NCBI GenBank assembly: GCA_014529385.2
Contig: CM043969.1
Span: forward strand, 10,149,001-10,209,000
Direction of reading: 5' to 3'
Source of the DNA: Adiantum capillus-veneris
Taxonomy: Eukaryota > Streptophyta > Polypodiopsida > Polypodiales > Pteridaceae
Length of the DNA stretch: 60,000 nt
The position numbers were made by a program, and so were the translations under genes. Below, one piece after another: positions 31,261 through 42,775 of this stretch. The notes beneath the pieces were generated by a model. That model did no database searches. It had not been told where the DNA came from and was given only the letters and a program-made list of their open reading frames with translations. Position 1 is the first letter of the stretch. Each line of letters starts with the position of its first letter.

Positions 31261-31975
31261 TTGTTCCAATTGCACCAAGCAAGGAGGAATGGAAAGGGAG
31301 TGCCCAATAGAGCAAACCACGAAGCAATCAATATTCTCCATCCTATCAACAAGTAAATGCTCCAAGTAGCATGCAAGGAGTCAGGCAAATTTGGGTACCA
31401 AAAGAACAGCTTAAGGACAACCCGATTCAAATCTAGGTGCCCAAAACATCATCAACAATACCAAAGATGGTTCCAAATATCACAACACAGAGATGAGCAT
31501 CTCCGAGCAAGGAACCTAACACAAAATGGATTTGGAAGAAAAAGGAGCACTTATCTTCTCTGCAAACTATGAAATCGATCAGCAATGGCGAGTTAAGTCT
31601 CAAAAAACTCAACCACTCCATTCTGACCAAGATGAACCAAGATATCAATGGCGGCTAAAAGCTCGACAACATTCAAAAGTGATACCAACAGCTCAGGCAA
31701 TCAGCATGTCAAAAGCATCCTGAGGGTAAAATCAAGCAAAGAGCACACCAGCTACAAGATTTTCTCTTTCGAAGACAGCATCAAAAAGCCTCGACATCAG
31801 AAATCTTTGAGTTAATTACTCAAGGCCCAACTCTTGCACAGCATAATGGTTTGAACTGCATTGATCTTCAAAACATGTTAGAGACAACCAAGGCTATGCA
31901 TAGACATGATTTTTCAAGCCATGCACACAGTCGTCCCGGAGTACGCCATCTAAGAGGGGTGGAAGGGCACTAAGT
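31261..31975 (+). pseudogene. Continuation of the post-integrase ORF, unrecognised
   Basis: The same frame as the ILG motif continues with stops: GGQLIVPIAPSKEEWKGSAQ, QVNAPSSMQGVRQIWVPKEQ, then Lys/Gln-rich sequence to RPGVRHLRGVEGH and TAA near 31,972. No known domain. It seems to be the tail of the ORF that carries the protease-like domain. Confidence 0.4.
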
Positions 31976-33126
31976 AATTAAGGGCAATGCTCGAAGAGAG
32001 AGGAGAAAGTTGATGATAATGTGTGATTTTTTGCAAAATTACCTGATAATGCCCTTATAAATCATCAACACGGAAATTTGACTGATAATATCTCCCTGAT
32101 GAGTGTAAATAGTGTATATACTATCAGAAAATCATTAAAAAATAATCTTTTTTTGTTATTTTTCATCATTTTTCTTGATATTGAGACTTAAAAATGGAGA
32201 AATCCAACGAAAAAACAATTAAGCTGTGTTTTCAATTGGTTTTCTTAATTATTAGATTTTCACTACTTTTTTAGTGCATTTTGTTATTTTCTTTGATTTT
32301 TTCAATAAACAGGTCAAAAATTAATCATAAATAGCAAATCAGCTCAGATGGAAAAAGTGAAGATATGTTGATGGATCAAAAAGACAAGGTGGACAAGCAC
32401 AAAAAAATTCAATCAAATTGGCAAATGGAAGCGGGAAGCCTAAATTAGGCGGCCAAACCTACTTTTGCAGAATTCTTGCAGAATGAGCTATAGGAATTCT
32501 ATAGGGAAAATTTTTGAGTCTAGCATAGATTTCACGGCCTAGTAGGATTGACAGAGGAGTTTGGGAAGTCCGAGTATAGATACCCAGGTAGGCTAAAATC
32601 ACCTCATTTCCACTTGTTGCCTTTAGAGAGAGAGAGTTTTTTGACCTTCTTCGCGCGCATTTTCTGGAGTCCACAGTTGCCTGTTTTCAGTTCCATCTCA
32701 CATGAGACATGAGGGGTAAGCTCTATGCTTATCAATGATCCATTCTGTACGGCCGGTAGCTAGTCTAAACCCCTGGAAAAAACCCTAGAATCCGAGCAGT
32801 GCACGAAGACCTACGACCAAAAATCGACCATAGCGGCTTATCAGCTCAACCAAATCAGATGAGACTTGAAGTGTAGCATGCCCCAACATAATATAACACT
32901 TCTATATCAATAGTTGACCATTCGGCAACGGTCGAGAGGGTCCCAAGTAGAAAAGTTAGGATGTTGGCAAGTGCCAGAATTGGATTCTAACTCCACAGAC
33001 AGCTTACATACAAGGTCTATATACAATGTATATGATTGGTTTCATTAAATCAATTAAGCCAAGCCCTCAAAAAGCAGAAAGCGGCTCAAAGGCTACAAAG
33101 CATCAAATTTGACATACGAGGTCATA
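31976..33126 (+). other. Non-coding spacer inside the 15.1-kb element
   Basis: AT-rich to about 32,350, then mixed. No gene. It separates the post-integrase ORF from the last ORF and may have carried signals for a subgenomic or spliced message; none was identified. Confidence 0.4.
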
Positions 33127-34758
33127 ATGACTCCAAATGGGCCAAAATTGGATGAGTTGCTTCAGGACTATGTAGCGGACAAGTCCATAGCCTCAAAAGT
33201 GAGTAACAAACTCTACAGGCCATGTAGTCACAAAAGGCGGTGATTTCAGAGTCGAGAAAGCACAAAGTGATGCCGGCAAGACCAAAGGCGAAGAGCTGAT
33301 AGAGGTTACTAATGAACTCTTGACTACAACTCTGTCAATTCAAAAGATCCAAGTACAACTAGATGTAGTGAACGCCTCATTGCAATATTCAAAATAGAGG
33401 ATCAATGATCAGGAAACCTTTTTGGGACAAATAAGAGAAAATCCTACAATTGCCTCGATCAAAGGTACATACAAAGTGTCCAAAGCACTAGAGAAAAAGA
33501 ATAAAGATCTCGAGCTAGAGCTAAAGGTGGGGCAGTCACAACGCAGAGACCTGGCATTAATGCGGCTACAATGAGAAGAAGAGCTGCTCAAGGAAATATC
33601 CGAGCTAAAAAGAGTCAACCAACTACAGCGAGATGGAAAGCAAGAGATGCAAGAAGAAGCAGGTACATCAGAGCATCCACATATTGATATTCCCTCAATC
33701 TCTTTCGGTGAGATGGAAACACAGCCAGCAGAAGGGCTAGGTGGCAAAGAAGATTTCCAAGTACCATTATAGAAGCTGATGAAGTGCCAATGGTCCAAAT
33801 ATCAAAACTTGAGGAGGATGCACTTAAAGAAAAGGTTACCAAGGAGATAGATGAGCAATGGAAAGTAGTGATGGATTGGGAGTTGAGAGTTCTTCACTCT
33901 GTCAATGTTACGCAACTCACTCCCAACCAAATCAATGCACAATGGCGTCAACAATCACTACCATATCCCTTGATCAAGGTAGAGTTGCTACAGGTCAAGG
34001 AAAGACTTTATAAATGCATGCAAGTAGAAGGCGCAGATGAAGTCCAACCTAAGTGGAGAAAGAGCTAGCTAAAAAAGAATCCTAGATACCTGATTCTGCT
34101 CACAGGAGCACCTACGGCACTTCAAAAGGATCCAATTTTTTATCCTGTACCAAGAGTAAAGACGTAGCAAGCACATGAGGAAATAACAAAGAAGCGTCCT
34201 ACATGGCTGCATTATCCAAGATTTCCAGCTCCAAAAAAGGGAACGTCAATAGAGGACTACATGGTGAAAACCCTAACGGGTGCCATGTCATTCTTCAAAA
34301 GCCCCCATGATCTCTCATGTGCTATGCTTTATAAAATTTTCCGAATGCTGCTCACCTGCATTGGAGTCTTTCATGCGCTAGAGCAAGTAAGAGCCCCGTG
34401 GATATCCTTCCTCGAGGGCAATAAGGGTTTATGCTACGATCTCAGTGGCCAACCTTTTGAAGAAGTCCTTTATGGCTTCTATGCCCGTTGCATGTTCTTG
34501 CCATCTCATAATATGTTGGCGTTTGAAGAAGCATTCTACACGGGGTTTTTAACTTGGCGAACGAAGATTTTTGGGCTAGTGATCAGCAACCTGACTTCCA
34601 GATTCGTAGGCTACTCCGCAATCGAGCTTAAAAACAGAGTCATTGTGCAATTTTTGCAGGTGCCAAACAAAGAGAGAAAGATCAGATACAAAAAGGCTCT
34701 ACATGCACTTAAAGATCGCCTCTCCATCCGTCAACCGAAAGATTATTTCAGCCCATAA
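33127..34758 (+). pseudogene. Extra 3' ORF: coiled-coil plus unrecognised C-terminal domain
   Basis: ATG 33127 opens MTPNGPKLDELLQDYVADKS. A neighbouring frame then carries heptad-like, charged sequence (ELIEVTNELLTTTLSIQKIQ, EEELLKEISELKRVNQLQRD) typical of a coiled coil. The first frame resumes at 33,784 and runs to TAA 34756 with three stops. The 165-residue C-terminal stretch from 34261 (MVKTLTGAMSFFKSPHDLSC ... LPSHNMLAFEEAFYTGF ... RLSIRQPKDYFSP) is uninterrupted. There is no signal peptide or clear membrane anchor, so an envelope role is not supported. It ends 38 bp before the 3' LTR, the place where Athila-type elements have an extra gene. Function unknown. Confidence 0.6.
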
Positions 34759-34780
34759 AGCTATGTCAAGGGACGACACA

Positions 34781-34795
34781 AGCGAGGAGGGGGAA
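34781..34795 (+). promoter_or_regulatory. Polypurine tract of the 15.1-kb element
   Basis: AGCGAGGAGGGGGAA lies directly before TGTTAGCAG, the 3' LTR start. It is the expected plus-strand primer. Confidence 0.85.
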
Positions 34796-35016
34796 TGTTA
34801 GCAGCAAGCTAACTCAGTTACCATTTTTTGGAGCTCTCATTGTAAAAACACTTATTATTTTGATAAATTGGAAATATTGTAACTCCTATTTTAGGAATAA
34901 ACTTTGTAATTAATGAGCCGGGGCTAAAAGCTTCCAGATTGTATCAACCTGTCTTTACCCATCTTTAGTTAGAGCTCCCAAATTATTAGTTTTGACCACC
35001 AAAAACCTTGGTAAGG

Positions 35017-35024
35017 TATAAAAG
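35017..35024 (+). promoter_or_regulatory. TATA box in 3' LTR
   Basis: TATAAAAG, about 220 bp into the LTR. The 5' LTR has TGTAAAAG at the corresponding place. Confidence 0.55.
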
Positions 35025-35380
35025 CCAATTTTTGTAAGTTATTTTCAAGTTTTGGATAATGAAATACACAGCGTGAGCTAACGGCGCTCACTTCTCTCCT
35101 TCTTGCACTTCCTACTCCCTCTCCGGTTGTCACATTGGAGTCGCATTTGTTACGTTGCAACCACAGGTAAGAGCTCTACGCATTGACATAAGCATTTCAC
35201 GGTATTTTGTAGCTTTTGGCATCGCCAACCCGTGCCCTAATTTCATCATAAGTAGCAATTTACAATTCAAATTCAAAAACTAAGTATAGGTGGGTTACTG
35301 GGGCATCATTGTGAAGCATTTAGATGCATTCTGGGTCGAAAACGACTAGGTCAAAAATTCACTGCTGCTGTTAATAATTG

Positions 35381-35843
35381 CATTAGGAAGAGAATGGGGT
35401 CTAGGAGGGCCTCTTTATTTGGTAGTTTAAGGAATTCAAACCTTTAGTATTAAGAAAGTAATCAAAGGACAGCTTTTGAATTCAAACAGGCAAAACGGCT
35501 AGTTTATTTGAATTCAAAGTTTCCCCCCAAAATGGAATTAAAAATCTAGCGGATAAAACCATATCATGTAGCATATCTATGAAAGAGCTCAATGTGTAGA
35601 TTGAAGATCTATTATCCCCGCTCAAATCAGAGATCATATGTGGGAGTTATGGAAGGCCGAAAATCATAAAATTTTCCACCATCTTTTTAGGGGGAAAAGT
35701 GCATCCTTGACCATTTTTACACATCTCTTATACACCCACCATTCTTGCACACATGGCATACACCTATTCATCAAAATGTTACTCATCTCCATAAGCTCAT
35801 GGAAAATAAAGAGGCCCTCCTACACCCCATCCTCTTTCTAATG
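35381..35843. mobile_element. MITE with 40-bp terminal inverted repeats inside the 3' LTR
   Basis: Left 35381-35420 and right 35804-35843 are inverted copies at 37 of 40 positions (outer CATTAG, inner GGGCCTCTTTATTT). The empty site is seen in the 5' LTR, where TTAATAATC is followed at once by GTGATTTTTGC. The interior has several TTTGAATTCAAA palindromes and no ORF. No clear target duplication was found, so the superfamily is left open. Confidence 0.85.
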
Positions 35844-36181
35844 GTGATTTTTGCACTTGACCTAAAGTGGGATTTGAGATCATAAGCATGTGTGCTTACG
35901 TCCTATAAACTTGTCCTAGAAGTTTTGTTACTTTTGAATGTTATTGATGTTGTAACGGATGTAATTTGTTTGTCGAATGAGCGATTGTCTTTTGGTGATT
36001 TCAGTCACTTGAGTGTAGCTTGAGTTAGATGCGAGTTGTTTGTGGTTTTCCAAGAGATTGAAAACCTCTTGTAGCCTCTATGCACTACTCGAGTCAGCTT
36101 CATCCCATGGATTGACAATTTAATTGTGGTTCTCCCTAAATCTGCAATAAGATAGGAGTGAGGTTAGACACACGTCCCACA

Positions 36182-36443
36182 GGGATGGTTGATACCGTTG
36201 AAAGGAGAGATCACTTGGATTTCATGAGGAGGGAAAGCCTCAAGTTGGTTTTTTCTGGAAAGCAACACACACATTAACGTTTTGGAGGACTTCATGTGGG
36301 AAAACCATTAATTCCATCATTGTAACCTAGTTTTTCTTGCAAGTTACATCTATAATCTAGAATATCAACTCAATATTTCTCAATGTTTTCTTCTCGTGTT
36401 ATGATGGTCCTCCATGGTAGTAGGGGCTCCGAAGTGTGAGTGA

Positions 36444-36503
<60 letters not shown>

Positions 36504-37370
36504 GAAGAGAGAGGTTGTATAAGGAATGAGAGTGAGAGATTAAAGAAAAGAGAATTGTGTGCACCAAGTGTGGGTGTGTGTGAAGGTGTATTGCCAGGTC
36601 AGTTGTGTTTTAATATGAGCACTTGAGTGGGAAAATTGGGAGATTGTGAGTGTTTATACAAGAGGATAGGGGTGTTGTGGACACCCTAAGCTATATGGGG
36701 GCATCTATGTGTGTTATGGGTGTGTTTTTCATTCTCCTTCTCCACGGATGCTATAGACCAACCAAGAGATCCTCTCAAGTTGGAATCATATCCACAACTA
36801 CAAAACACAAAGAAAGTAATCATATTGGGTATTCATTGGTTCTGCGGAAGACATGCCTTGCATAGTGTAATGTCATTTCATGTCTTAAGGCTCTCATAGA
36901 AGATTTATGTGGCACATGAACTAGCTTCTTGAAAACCAGGCCATTCATGTCTACTATAGAAGAAAATTAGCACCTATAGTGCATGTATATGTAGCCAATA
37001 ATATAGAGTTCCTGTCGATGCAATCATATGCAACGAACATAAGCAAATATACCACCCTCGATTGCTATTGAGTAGAAGGTTATTATGAGTAATCCTTGCA
37101 AACGGTCTGAAACAAATAATTATTAATAAATAATCTTTAGAAACAAACAAGATCTTAACTTGTCTTAAAGAATCATGTGATTCTAATGCATGTGGAGACC
37201 AAGTCGAGTTGGGAAGGATAACACCAATGTAGAATTAGAAATTTTTCACTGAAAGTTGATATTTTTTTCACATACTGCTCTTTTTATTGTTGAGTAGGAG
37301 TAGGGTAAGTAAAAAATAGTCACGATTGCATCTGATCTGAATTTCTCTGGAAAAAAACCAACAAATTTTT
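36182..37370. other. Non-coding sequence with GT/GA microsatellite
   Basis: A GT run at 36449-36486 passes into a GA run at 36487-36504. 36,640-36,760 matches, inverted, the sequence at 57,640-57,790 (GGGGTGTTGTGGA-ACCCT, AGCTATA). No gene recognised. Confidence 0.5.
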
Positions 37371-37376
37371 CAAATC

Positions 37377-38244
37377 TATCTTTGGCATTCTAAAGATAAA
37401 CAGACCTGTCCACTACACAATTTTGTAAGCTTTCAAGTAATAAGAGTGTTCAAACATATGGGAAAAGACATCCAAAACCATGAAAGTGAAATTGTCTTTG
37501 CAAAATAGGCAATACTATCTTAGGTGCACCTAAGAGAAAAAATGGATTTTCTGGGTTGAACTGAATAATTTGAACTTGCATGAAGTTAGACCAACTTGTT
37601 TTGACCTTCCCTATTAATTATCGTACATTTTGAACCATTGGAAAACCTGGTTGGGCTCAAACTTGATTAAACTTACCATTTGTGAGAAATTGAGGAAAGT
37701 CGTCACTTTCACGCCAAAAATTTGAAACTAGAGCATGGGTAACCTTTAAGCATTGAGGAAAATCAGATTGAGAAATAAAAATTACAAAATTTCAAATTTT
37801 AAAGTATTTTATCTTTGAAATGCTAAAGATAGATTCTCTACTAGAGAGGTGATTTCGACAAAATTTTCATTGACATAGCCTCATTTGAACATTATTAAGC
37901 TCTTGAGCAAGTTTGAACAACTTTGTAGTTGTGCAAAGACTAGAAACACCAAAACCAATAAAAAAGGTGATAAAAAACTTACCTATAGTCCAAACTTTAT
38001 GAAACTCAGGTGAAAGATTTGAAATTACATGTGAGAACCCACGAAAATCATATTGGACAAAAATCTCTTGAAATAATGGAATTTTATCTTCAGTGCACCG
38101 GAGATAGAAATTCTACCAAAAAGATTATTGTTTTATCTTGACACTAGGGTTACCTTTGTCTGATCATAGGAACCCCATTCAAGTGGTCAAAGTTCAATTC
38201 CATGTCTCAAAAAGGGTGTAGCCATCTTTGGCGCGCCCAAGATA
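37377..38244. repeat. Five 22-bp palindromes at ~140/280-bp spacing
   Basis: Imperfect 22-bp palindromes with outer TATCTT and AAGATA lie at 37377-37398, 37516-37537, 37810-37831, 38085-38106 and 38223-38244. Central parts include the perfect CTTAGGTGCACCTAAG and the near-perfect CTTTGGCGCGCCCAAG. Spacings are 139, 294, 275 and 138 bp. Intervening DNA resembles retroelement leader (AAACTTGATTAAACTTACC and similar). No gene. Confidence 0.75.
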
Positions 38245-38336
38245 GCTTGCACACGCTAAATAGATTTTGGCTCATTGAGTGAATTTAGTGATTAGTGATA
38301 GGAATTTTCAGATACTTTATCACTTTATTAGTCGGC

Positions 38337-39727
38337 TCGTTTTTTAGTTTCAATTAAGTTTTCTTTATTGCATGTCAAACTACCCCTTTTATAGGGCACT
38401 TGACACTTGTCCTTGCAATGCATGTGGAACTGCCCCTTGGGGGGGTGACTTCTCCTCTCTCTCTCTCTCTTTCTGCTTTATGCACCGTGGGTAGGGCCCC
38501 TTGCACTAGTGATATTGCTAGTGGGGCTCCCCCTTTCCCTTCAAAAAAGGTGGTGCAAGAACCCGCCTGGCCGTTGCTACCAGGCCATCATCTGCATTAA
38601 AATGGCACCCACCAGATGCCACTAGTTGGCTGCCATGCCACCTTCAATGGCAAAAACACCACCTTGCGTCGCCCCACTTTGCATGCATAGCTCCCTCAAG
38701 ACAAGCGCCATAGCCACACGAGGAGGGAGCTCACTTCCCCTCTCTTCCTTTGAGTACCTATTAGGGGCTCACACCCTAGCTTATGTACACCGGCTACCCC
38801 TTAGATGGGTTATTTAGCTCGCCCCGTGTCTCCTCCATGGCACTCCAAGATCCCAAGCTTCCTCCTTTACATTAAAAAAAACTTTACAAGGCATATTAAA
38901 AAGACCCTTTTTGGTCCTCCTTTCAAGTACTGCCATTACGTGCTCGACATTCCAAATCTTGAGCTGTTAAGCTGTGCTAGACCTCCAGCATGTTGGCTCC
39001 ATATCATGCAAACCTCACCCCCTTTCGACTCCTCCAATTCCACAAACTAAATCCGTGGAATACCAAGAAATTCATCTGTATACTCCCCATCACCAAATAC
39101 TCCCAACTTTACCAGGCCATAACTACACCATCGTGAATCCGTTTGCCAAGCAGTATGTTTTGGCTATCTCCATGCATCACCCACTACCTTCTTGAGCTTT
39201 GTTGAGGTTCAGAAAATACTCCAGACAGAACAATTCTCGATGCAGTCGAGCGGGCACATAACCGGCCCCGCCAAAACTTTCTCTACTAATATCTCTCTCA
39301 TGTTCGCTCTGATTTGCTGATCTAAAAAGACCAGCAGGATCCATAAATCAAGCATTGCACATCTATACATCGAAACTTCCTTTGACCATCTATCCCTATT
39401 TTCCCTGTCCATCTCAGATCTGTAACCACTTCCAGCTTTAAACTGCAATAACTTTCTCACCGGTTGATGAGCCCTAAAGGCAGGCCTGTAAAGCACTTCA
39501 AGTAGTGCAATTCTAATCAATAAAATCCCAGCTATGACCATTTCAATAATACTCTCTTTTAGCATTAACAAGGAAACTTTTGGTGCTTTTTAGTCGCATC
39601 TGGCATACTTTTAGCTTAAAGTTGTCTTGTTATCAAGCCCTGACCACTAATCACTAAATACATAGCCTTCAAAGAAGCTTATTTTGCCTCCTTCTGCTCA
39701 CTTTCTCTCCATGGAAGCGGAGTTGCA
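38337..39727 (-). repeat. 3' LTR (truncated) of minus-strand gypsy element
   Basis: Matches 46289-47763 from CT-GTTTTTTAG on the left to AGCGGAGTTGCA on the right. Keeps the TATA box (minus CTATAAAAGGGG, 38383-38394) but homology stops about 50 bp beyond it, where the partner continues to 45983. It includes a short CT repeat that is much longer in the partner. Confidence 0.85.
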
Positions 39728-39748
39728 TGACATCCACCCCCTCTGAAC
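39728..39748 (-). promoter_or_regulatory. Polypurine tract of minus-strand gypsy element
   Basis: On the minus strand AGAGGGGGTGGATGTCA immediately precedes TGCAACTCC, the LTR start. Confidence 0.7.
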
Positions 39749-40142
39749 TTGCAGAGCCTCCAGTCTGTGCCAGTTGCACTTAATCAACTTCATCAAAAAC
39801 ATCATCAGACACATTGTCTAATGCATACATAACATTATCTTCTCGAGGTTGATTTGAATTGAGATCTTCAAGAACAGCCTTGCCTTCTTATTTTTTGAAT
39901 AACCTGATCATTTTTCCTGCAAATAGGCACCTTGAGCACAGCGTTATCAAGTTATCATAATTGATGTGTTGTATTATAAAAAACATGCAGCACCATATAT
40001 GGTCAAAACCACCGTTTAACCATTTTTTGCATAGTTGTATATTGATTCTCCAAGATACTGTCATAAACAAGTACCCAGTTGCTTTCTTTGATAACATGAG
40101 TTCATAGTATGTGCTTTCCATCAAATCTACTTTATTCTTCAA
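39749..40142 (-). pseudogene. C-terminal end of pol
   Basis: The minus strand has KNKVDLMESTYYELMLSKKA, LFAGKMIRLFKK and, after a stop, LEDLNSNQPREDNVMYALDN. It follows the integrase directly and resembles the integrase C-terminal region plus an acidic tail of gypsy polyproteins. Weakly conserved and broken. Confidence 0.5.
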
Positions 40143-40148
40143 CCTTGC

Positions 40149-40970
40149 CTACTTAAGCTTCTCTTTAGCATGTTCAATATCTTCTTGACGCCTCTCAAGG
40201 TGGCGAATACATAGAGCAATCAAATCTTCTATAGATATGTACTCTTCCCATGGCATTATGGTCCAAGTAATAACCACTTCCTTTGTAGGTATAATGGGTT
40301 TTTTCCCATACATCAACTCAAACGGCATAAAACCTATAATAGAGTTGTATGCAGTGCGATCATCCCACAAAGAAAATGGTAAGAGCTTAGGCAAATCACC
40401 AATATTCCCTTGACATGCCTTTGCTAAAGATTTAACAATAGATGAATGTCCTCTTTCACTTTTCCCATTACCTTCTGGATTGTATGCTGTGGTGAGAGCC
40501 AGTTTAATGCCCATACGAGCAAAAAACTCTCGAGCTTCATCTGCATCCATCTCTCATCTATTAGCAGTAATTATGCCAACACATCCATACCTGGATATAA
40601 CATCTTCAAGCAAGAACTTGCATACTAAACTGGTAGCTTTGGTACGCAAAGATCTACCTTCAACCTGGTTAGTAAGATCTTCTCTAGCGAGAGCAATATA
40701 CCTCATTTTCCACACACCTATTGGCATCTTAAAATCAACGCCACCACCCACTTGTAGTGCATAGCTAGTGGATAGGTGGGATGCAATCCATCTCAATGTC
40801 ACACATTAGAATATTGTTGGCATATTAAGCATGTTTCCACAAATTGAGCCACATCTTTACACATACCTTTCCACCAGTATCAGTGCTTGATTTTAACAAA
40901 GGTTTTTCACACTCCTCTGTGTCCATCCCATAAGCTTTCATGAAACTCCTTTATCACTTGTTGTTGAGTT
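40149..40970 (-). pseudogene. Integrase of minus-strand gypsy element
   Basis: In minus order: zinc module FHESLWDGHRGV ... KDVAQFVETCLICQ (about 40,820-40,960), then VCKFLLEDVISRYGCVGIIT, MDADEAREFFARMGIKLALT, TAYNPEGNGKSERGHSSIVK and FMPFELMYGKKPIIP, LERRQEDIEHAKEKLK. The glutamate of the D-D-E triad is in GNGKSERGH. The aspartate expected after IITA appears as Asn (IITANR), followed by a TAG. Several frame changes. Confidence 0.85.
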
Positions 40971-41092
40971 GGCTTGTTGCACACAACCTGTTGTGACACT
41001 CCTCCTGTACTCCTAGGATGTTTCCATAAATGTCCATCCTTTAGAAAGTAGTCATAGGACTTTTTCTTGATCCTCTTATGGTCTCAATCACT

Positions 41093-41812
41093 CTATCCTT
41101 CTTGCCTATTGAGAGTGCTAAGGTAGCGGAGAATCATAAGCCACTCTTTCTCATAGAATTCCGCGAAAAATACTTCAAAAAAATGAGCAATATTTCCACA
41201 ATTTGCATGTAGATAAGAAGATGTATAGAACTCCAAGCCAACATCATCACTTATGGTAAGCATCTCTTCTTCATCTTCAAACCTAGCATTTGATAACATA
41301 TTTGCAACAGGATTATTTCTACCTACAATATGATAAAATTCAAGGTTAAGAGACTTAATATAGGCTATCCACCGTAGCATGGCAATGTCTGGAGTAGAAC
41401 AATTTGAAATTATCCCTATCAATGGAAAGCAATCTGTCTCTACCACGACTGAAGCCCCAATAAAATATTCTTTATTACACCTTAGAGTAGTAGCAACGCC
41501 CCAAAATTCTCTCTTGACCGGTGGATAACCTTGTTGAGGAGCATTGAGCACCTTAGCTCCAAATCAAACTGCACAATTGTGTCCTTCTACATCATCTTGA
41601 CCTATAGCCCATCCAATACCTGTCGGGATATTGTCAACTGTTAAAATAACTGGCCTTCTGCATTTGTAGTCGACTTTCCTCAAGGTCGGAGCCTCAAGAA
41701 GCATATTCTTTAATTTCCCTATAGTGTGTGTGTGAACTTCTTCCCAAACAAACCTTTTAACTTTCCTTAGCAGTTGATAAAGCACCTCTGAAACATGAGA
41801 AAAGTGTCGCAA
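41093..41812 (-). pseudogene. RNase H domain of minus-strand gypsy element
   Basis: Minus frames read LKNMLLEAPTLRKVDYKCRR, PVILTVDNIPTGIGWAIGQD, a stop, FGAKVLNAPQQGYPPVKREF, VVVETDCFPLIGIISN and YHIVGRNNPVANMLS. These match the gypsy RNase H (TVD at the first acidic position, E in KREF, D in ETDC, N-VAD-like end with Asn for Asp). The tail from RFEDEEEMLTI leads to integrase. Confidence 0.85.
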
Positions 41813-41819
41813 TCAAACA

Positions 41820-42743
41820 AGGTAGAACATACATGCACCCAGAAATCGACGAGCTTCAGTAATTGAAGAGCATGTTTCCTTCATCTTTTGGATAGCTTCA
41901 ACTTAAGCTAGACTTGGCCTTCTACCCTGAGGACTACACATATGCCCCACAATTAAGAACTCCTTAGCACCAAAAGTTGATTTTTGATCTGAAAGTGTTA
42001 TATTAACTTCTTAGCCTGGATAAAATAGCATCACAGTCACCAATATGTTGACAAAAAAATCGTCGGCACCCCCTCTGATCTTTTACCTCTTCTTTGGATC
42101 CTTCGTCACATCCTTTAGTTGGTAGATTTTCAATGAAAGGCGTAGTAACATGAGGGATAAAGTCCCTTAAAACCTTATTCATGTTGTTCATCAAATGAGC
42201 TACAAAATTATTAGCACCTCGTGGCAAAGTGCACATCCTTACCAAACCAAGAGGAGTACGCATTGTAGTAAGATCCTTGCTCTCCAAAGCTAATTGGAAT
42301 TGATCATATATAGAATAAAGATCACCCATGGACTAAATAGATATACCTGCAAATGCTTCAACAAATTTATCCACAATTGGGCCAGTAACCACATTGCGGA
42401 TTGTTACCTTATTAACCAACTGCATATCCTCAATGAAACTTAACGTACCGTTTTTCTTTGATACAGTGAACCATCGATTAGAATATGGCGCACATGATGG
42501 CTCCAAAATTCCCATTTGCATCTTTAAGCAAATCAATAAGATTTGGCAGGTGAGATTTAGGAACAAGAATATGACGTAAGATCCATGGCATGTGAGTAAT
42601 AGTGAATATAACCATAGGCGAAGCAAAACTTGGATCCACATATCCAATCTCACTCGGATCAAAAGAAAAAGCTTTACCGTGTTTCTTGAGCATACCTTGA
42701 AAGAACTTGATTTTCTCTTCATTGGGGAAACTATCTTCTCCAA
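41820..42743 (-). pseudogene. Reverse transcriptase of minus-strand gypsy element
   Basis: Ordered motifs on the minus strand: NRWFTVSKKNGTLSFIEDMQ, LVNKVTIRNVVTGPIVDKF, MGDLYSIYDQFQLALESKDL, TTMRTPLGLVRMCTLPRGAN and PFIENLPTKGC. The last is where the polymerase Asp-Asp pair should be (family form FIDDLP or FLDDIP); here both are changed, to Glu and Asn. A frame change near 42,478 separates the fingers region. Downstream GAKEFLIVGHMCSPQGRRPS continues toward RNase H. Confidence 0.85.
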
Positions 42744-42775
42744 TCTTTAGCTGCTGCAATGTCTCCTTAGTGAAT

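Larger units (their letters stand above)
21083..36181 (+). mobile_element. 15.1-kb Ty3/gypsy-type element with extra 3' coding region
   Basis: Direct repeats at 21083-22012 and 34796-36181 (the latter enlarged by a MITE) enclose a primer site, long leader, gag, RT, integrase, a retropepsin-like domain and a further ORF, then a polypurine tract. Order in pol is RT, then integrase, so it is Ty3/gypsy type. Integrase blocks such as YIIVATDYLTK and KSAPYQPQ place it among plant gypsy elements without chromodomain. RNase H is almost wholly deleted. Many stops and frameshifts, diverged LTRs and no visible target duplication mark an old insertion. Parts are annotated separately. Confidence 0.85.
34796..36181 (+). 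repeat. 3' LTR of the 15.1-kb element, interrupted by a MITE
   Basis: Starts TGTTAGCAGCAAGC, ends CGTCCCACA; partner of 21083-22012. Carries an intact TATAAAAG at 35017-35024. Without the insert at 35381-35843 it is about 923 bp, equal to the partner. Confidence 0.85.

Noticed and set aside
33127-34758. Envelope-like gene
   Set aside because: No signal peptide, no strong membrane segment and no glycoprotein-like features; only position suggests it.
35381-35843. PIF/Harbinger (TTA) or Mutator assignment of the MITE
   Set aside because: CATTAG termini hold TTA/TAA only as part of the inverted repeat, and no 3-bp or 9-bp direct duplication is visible.
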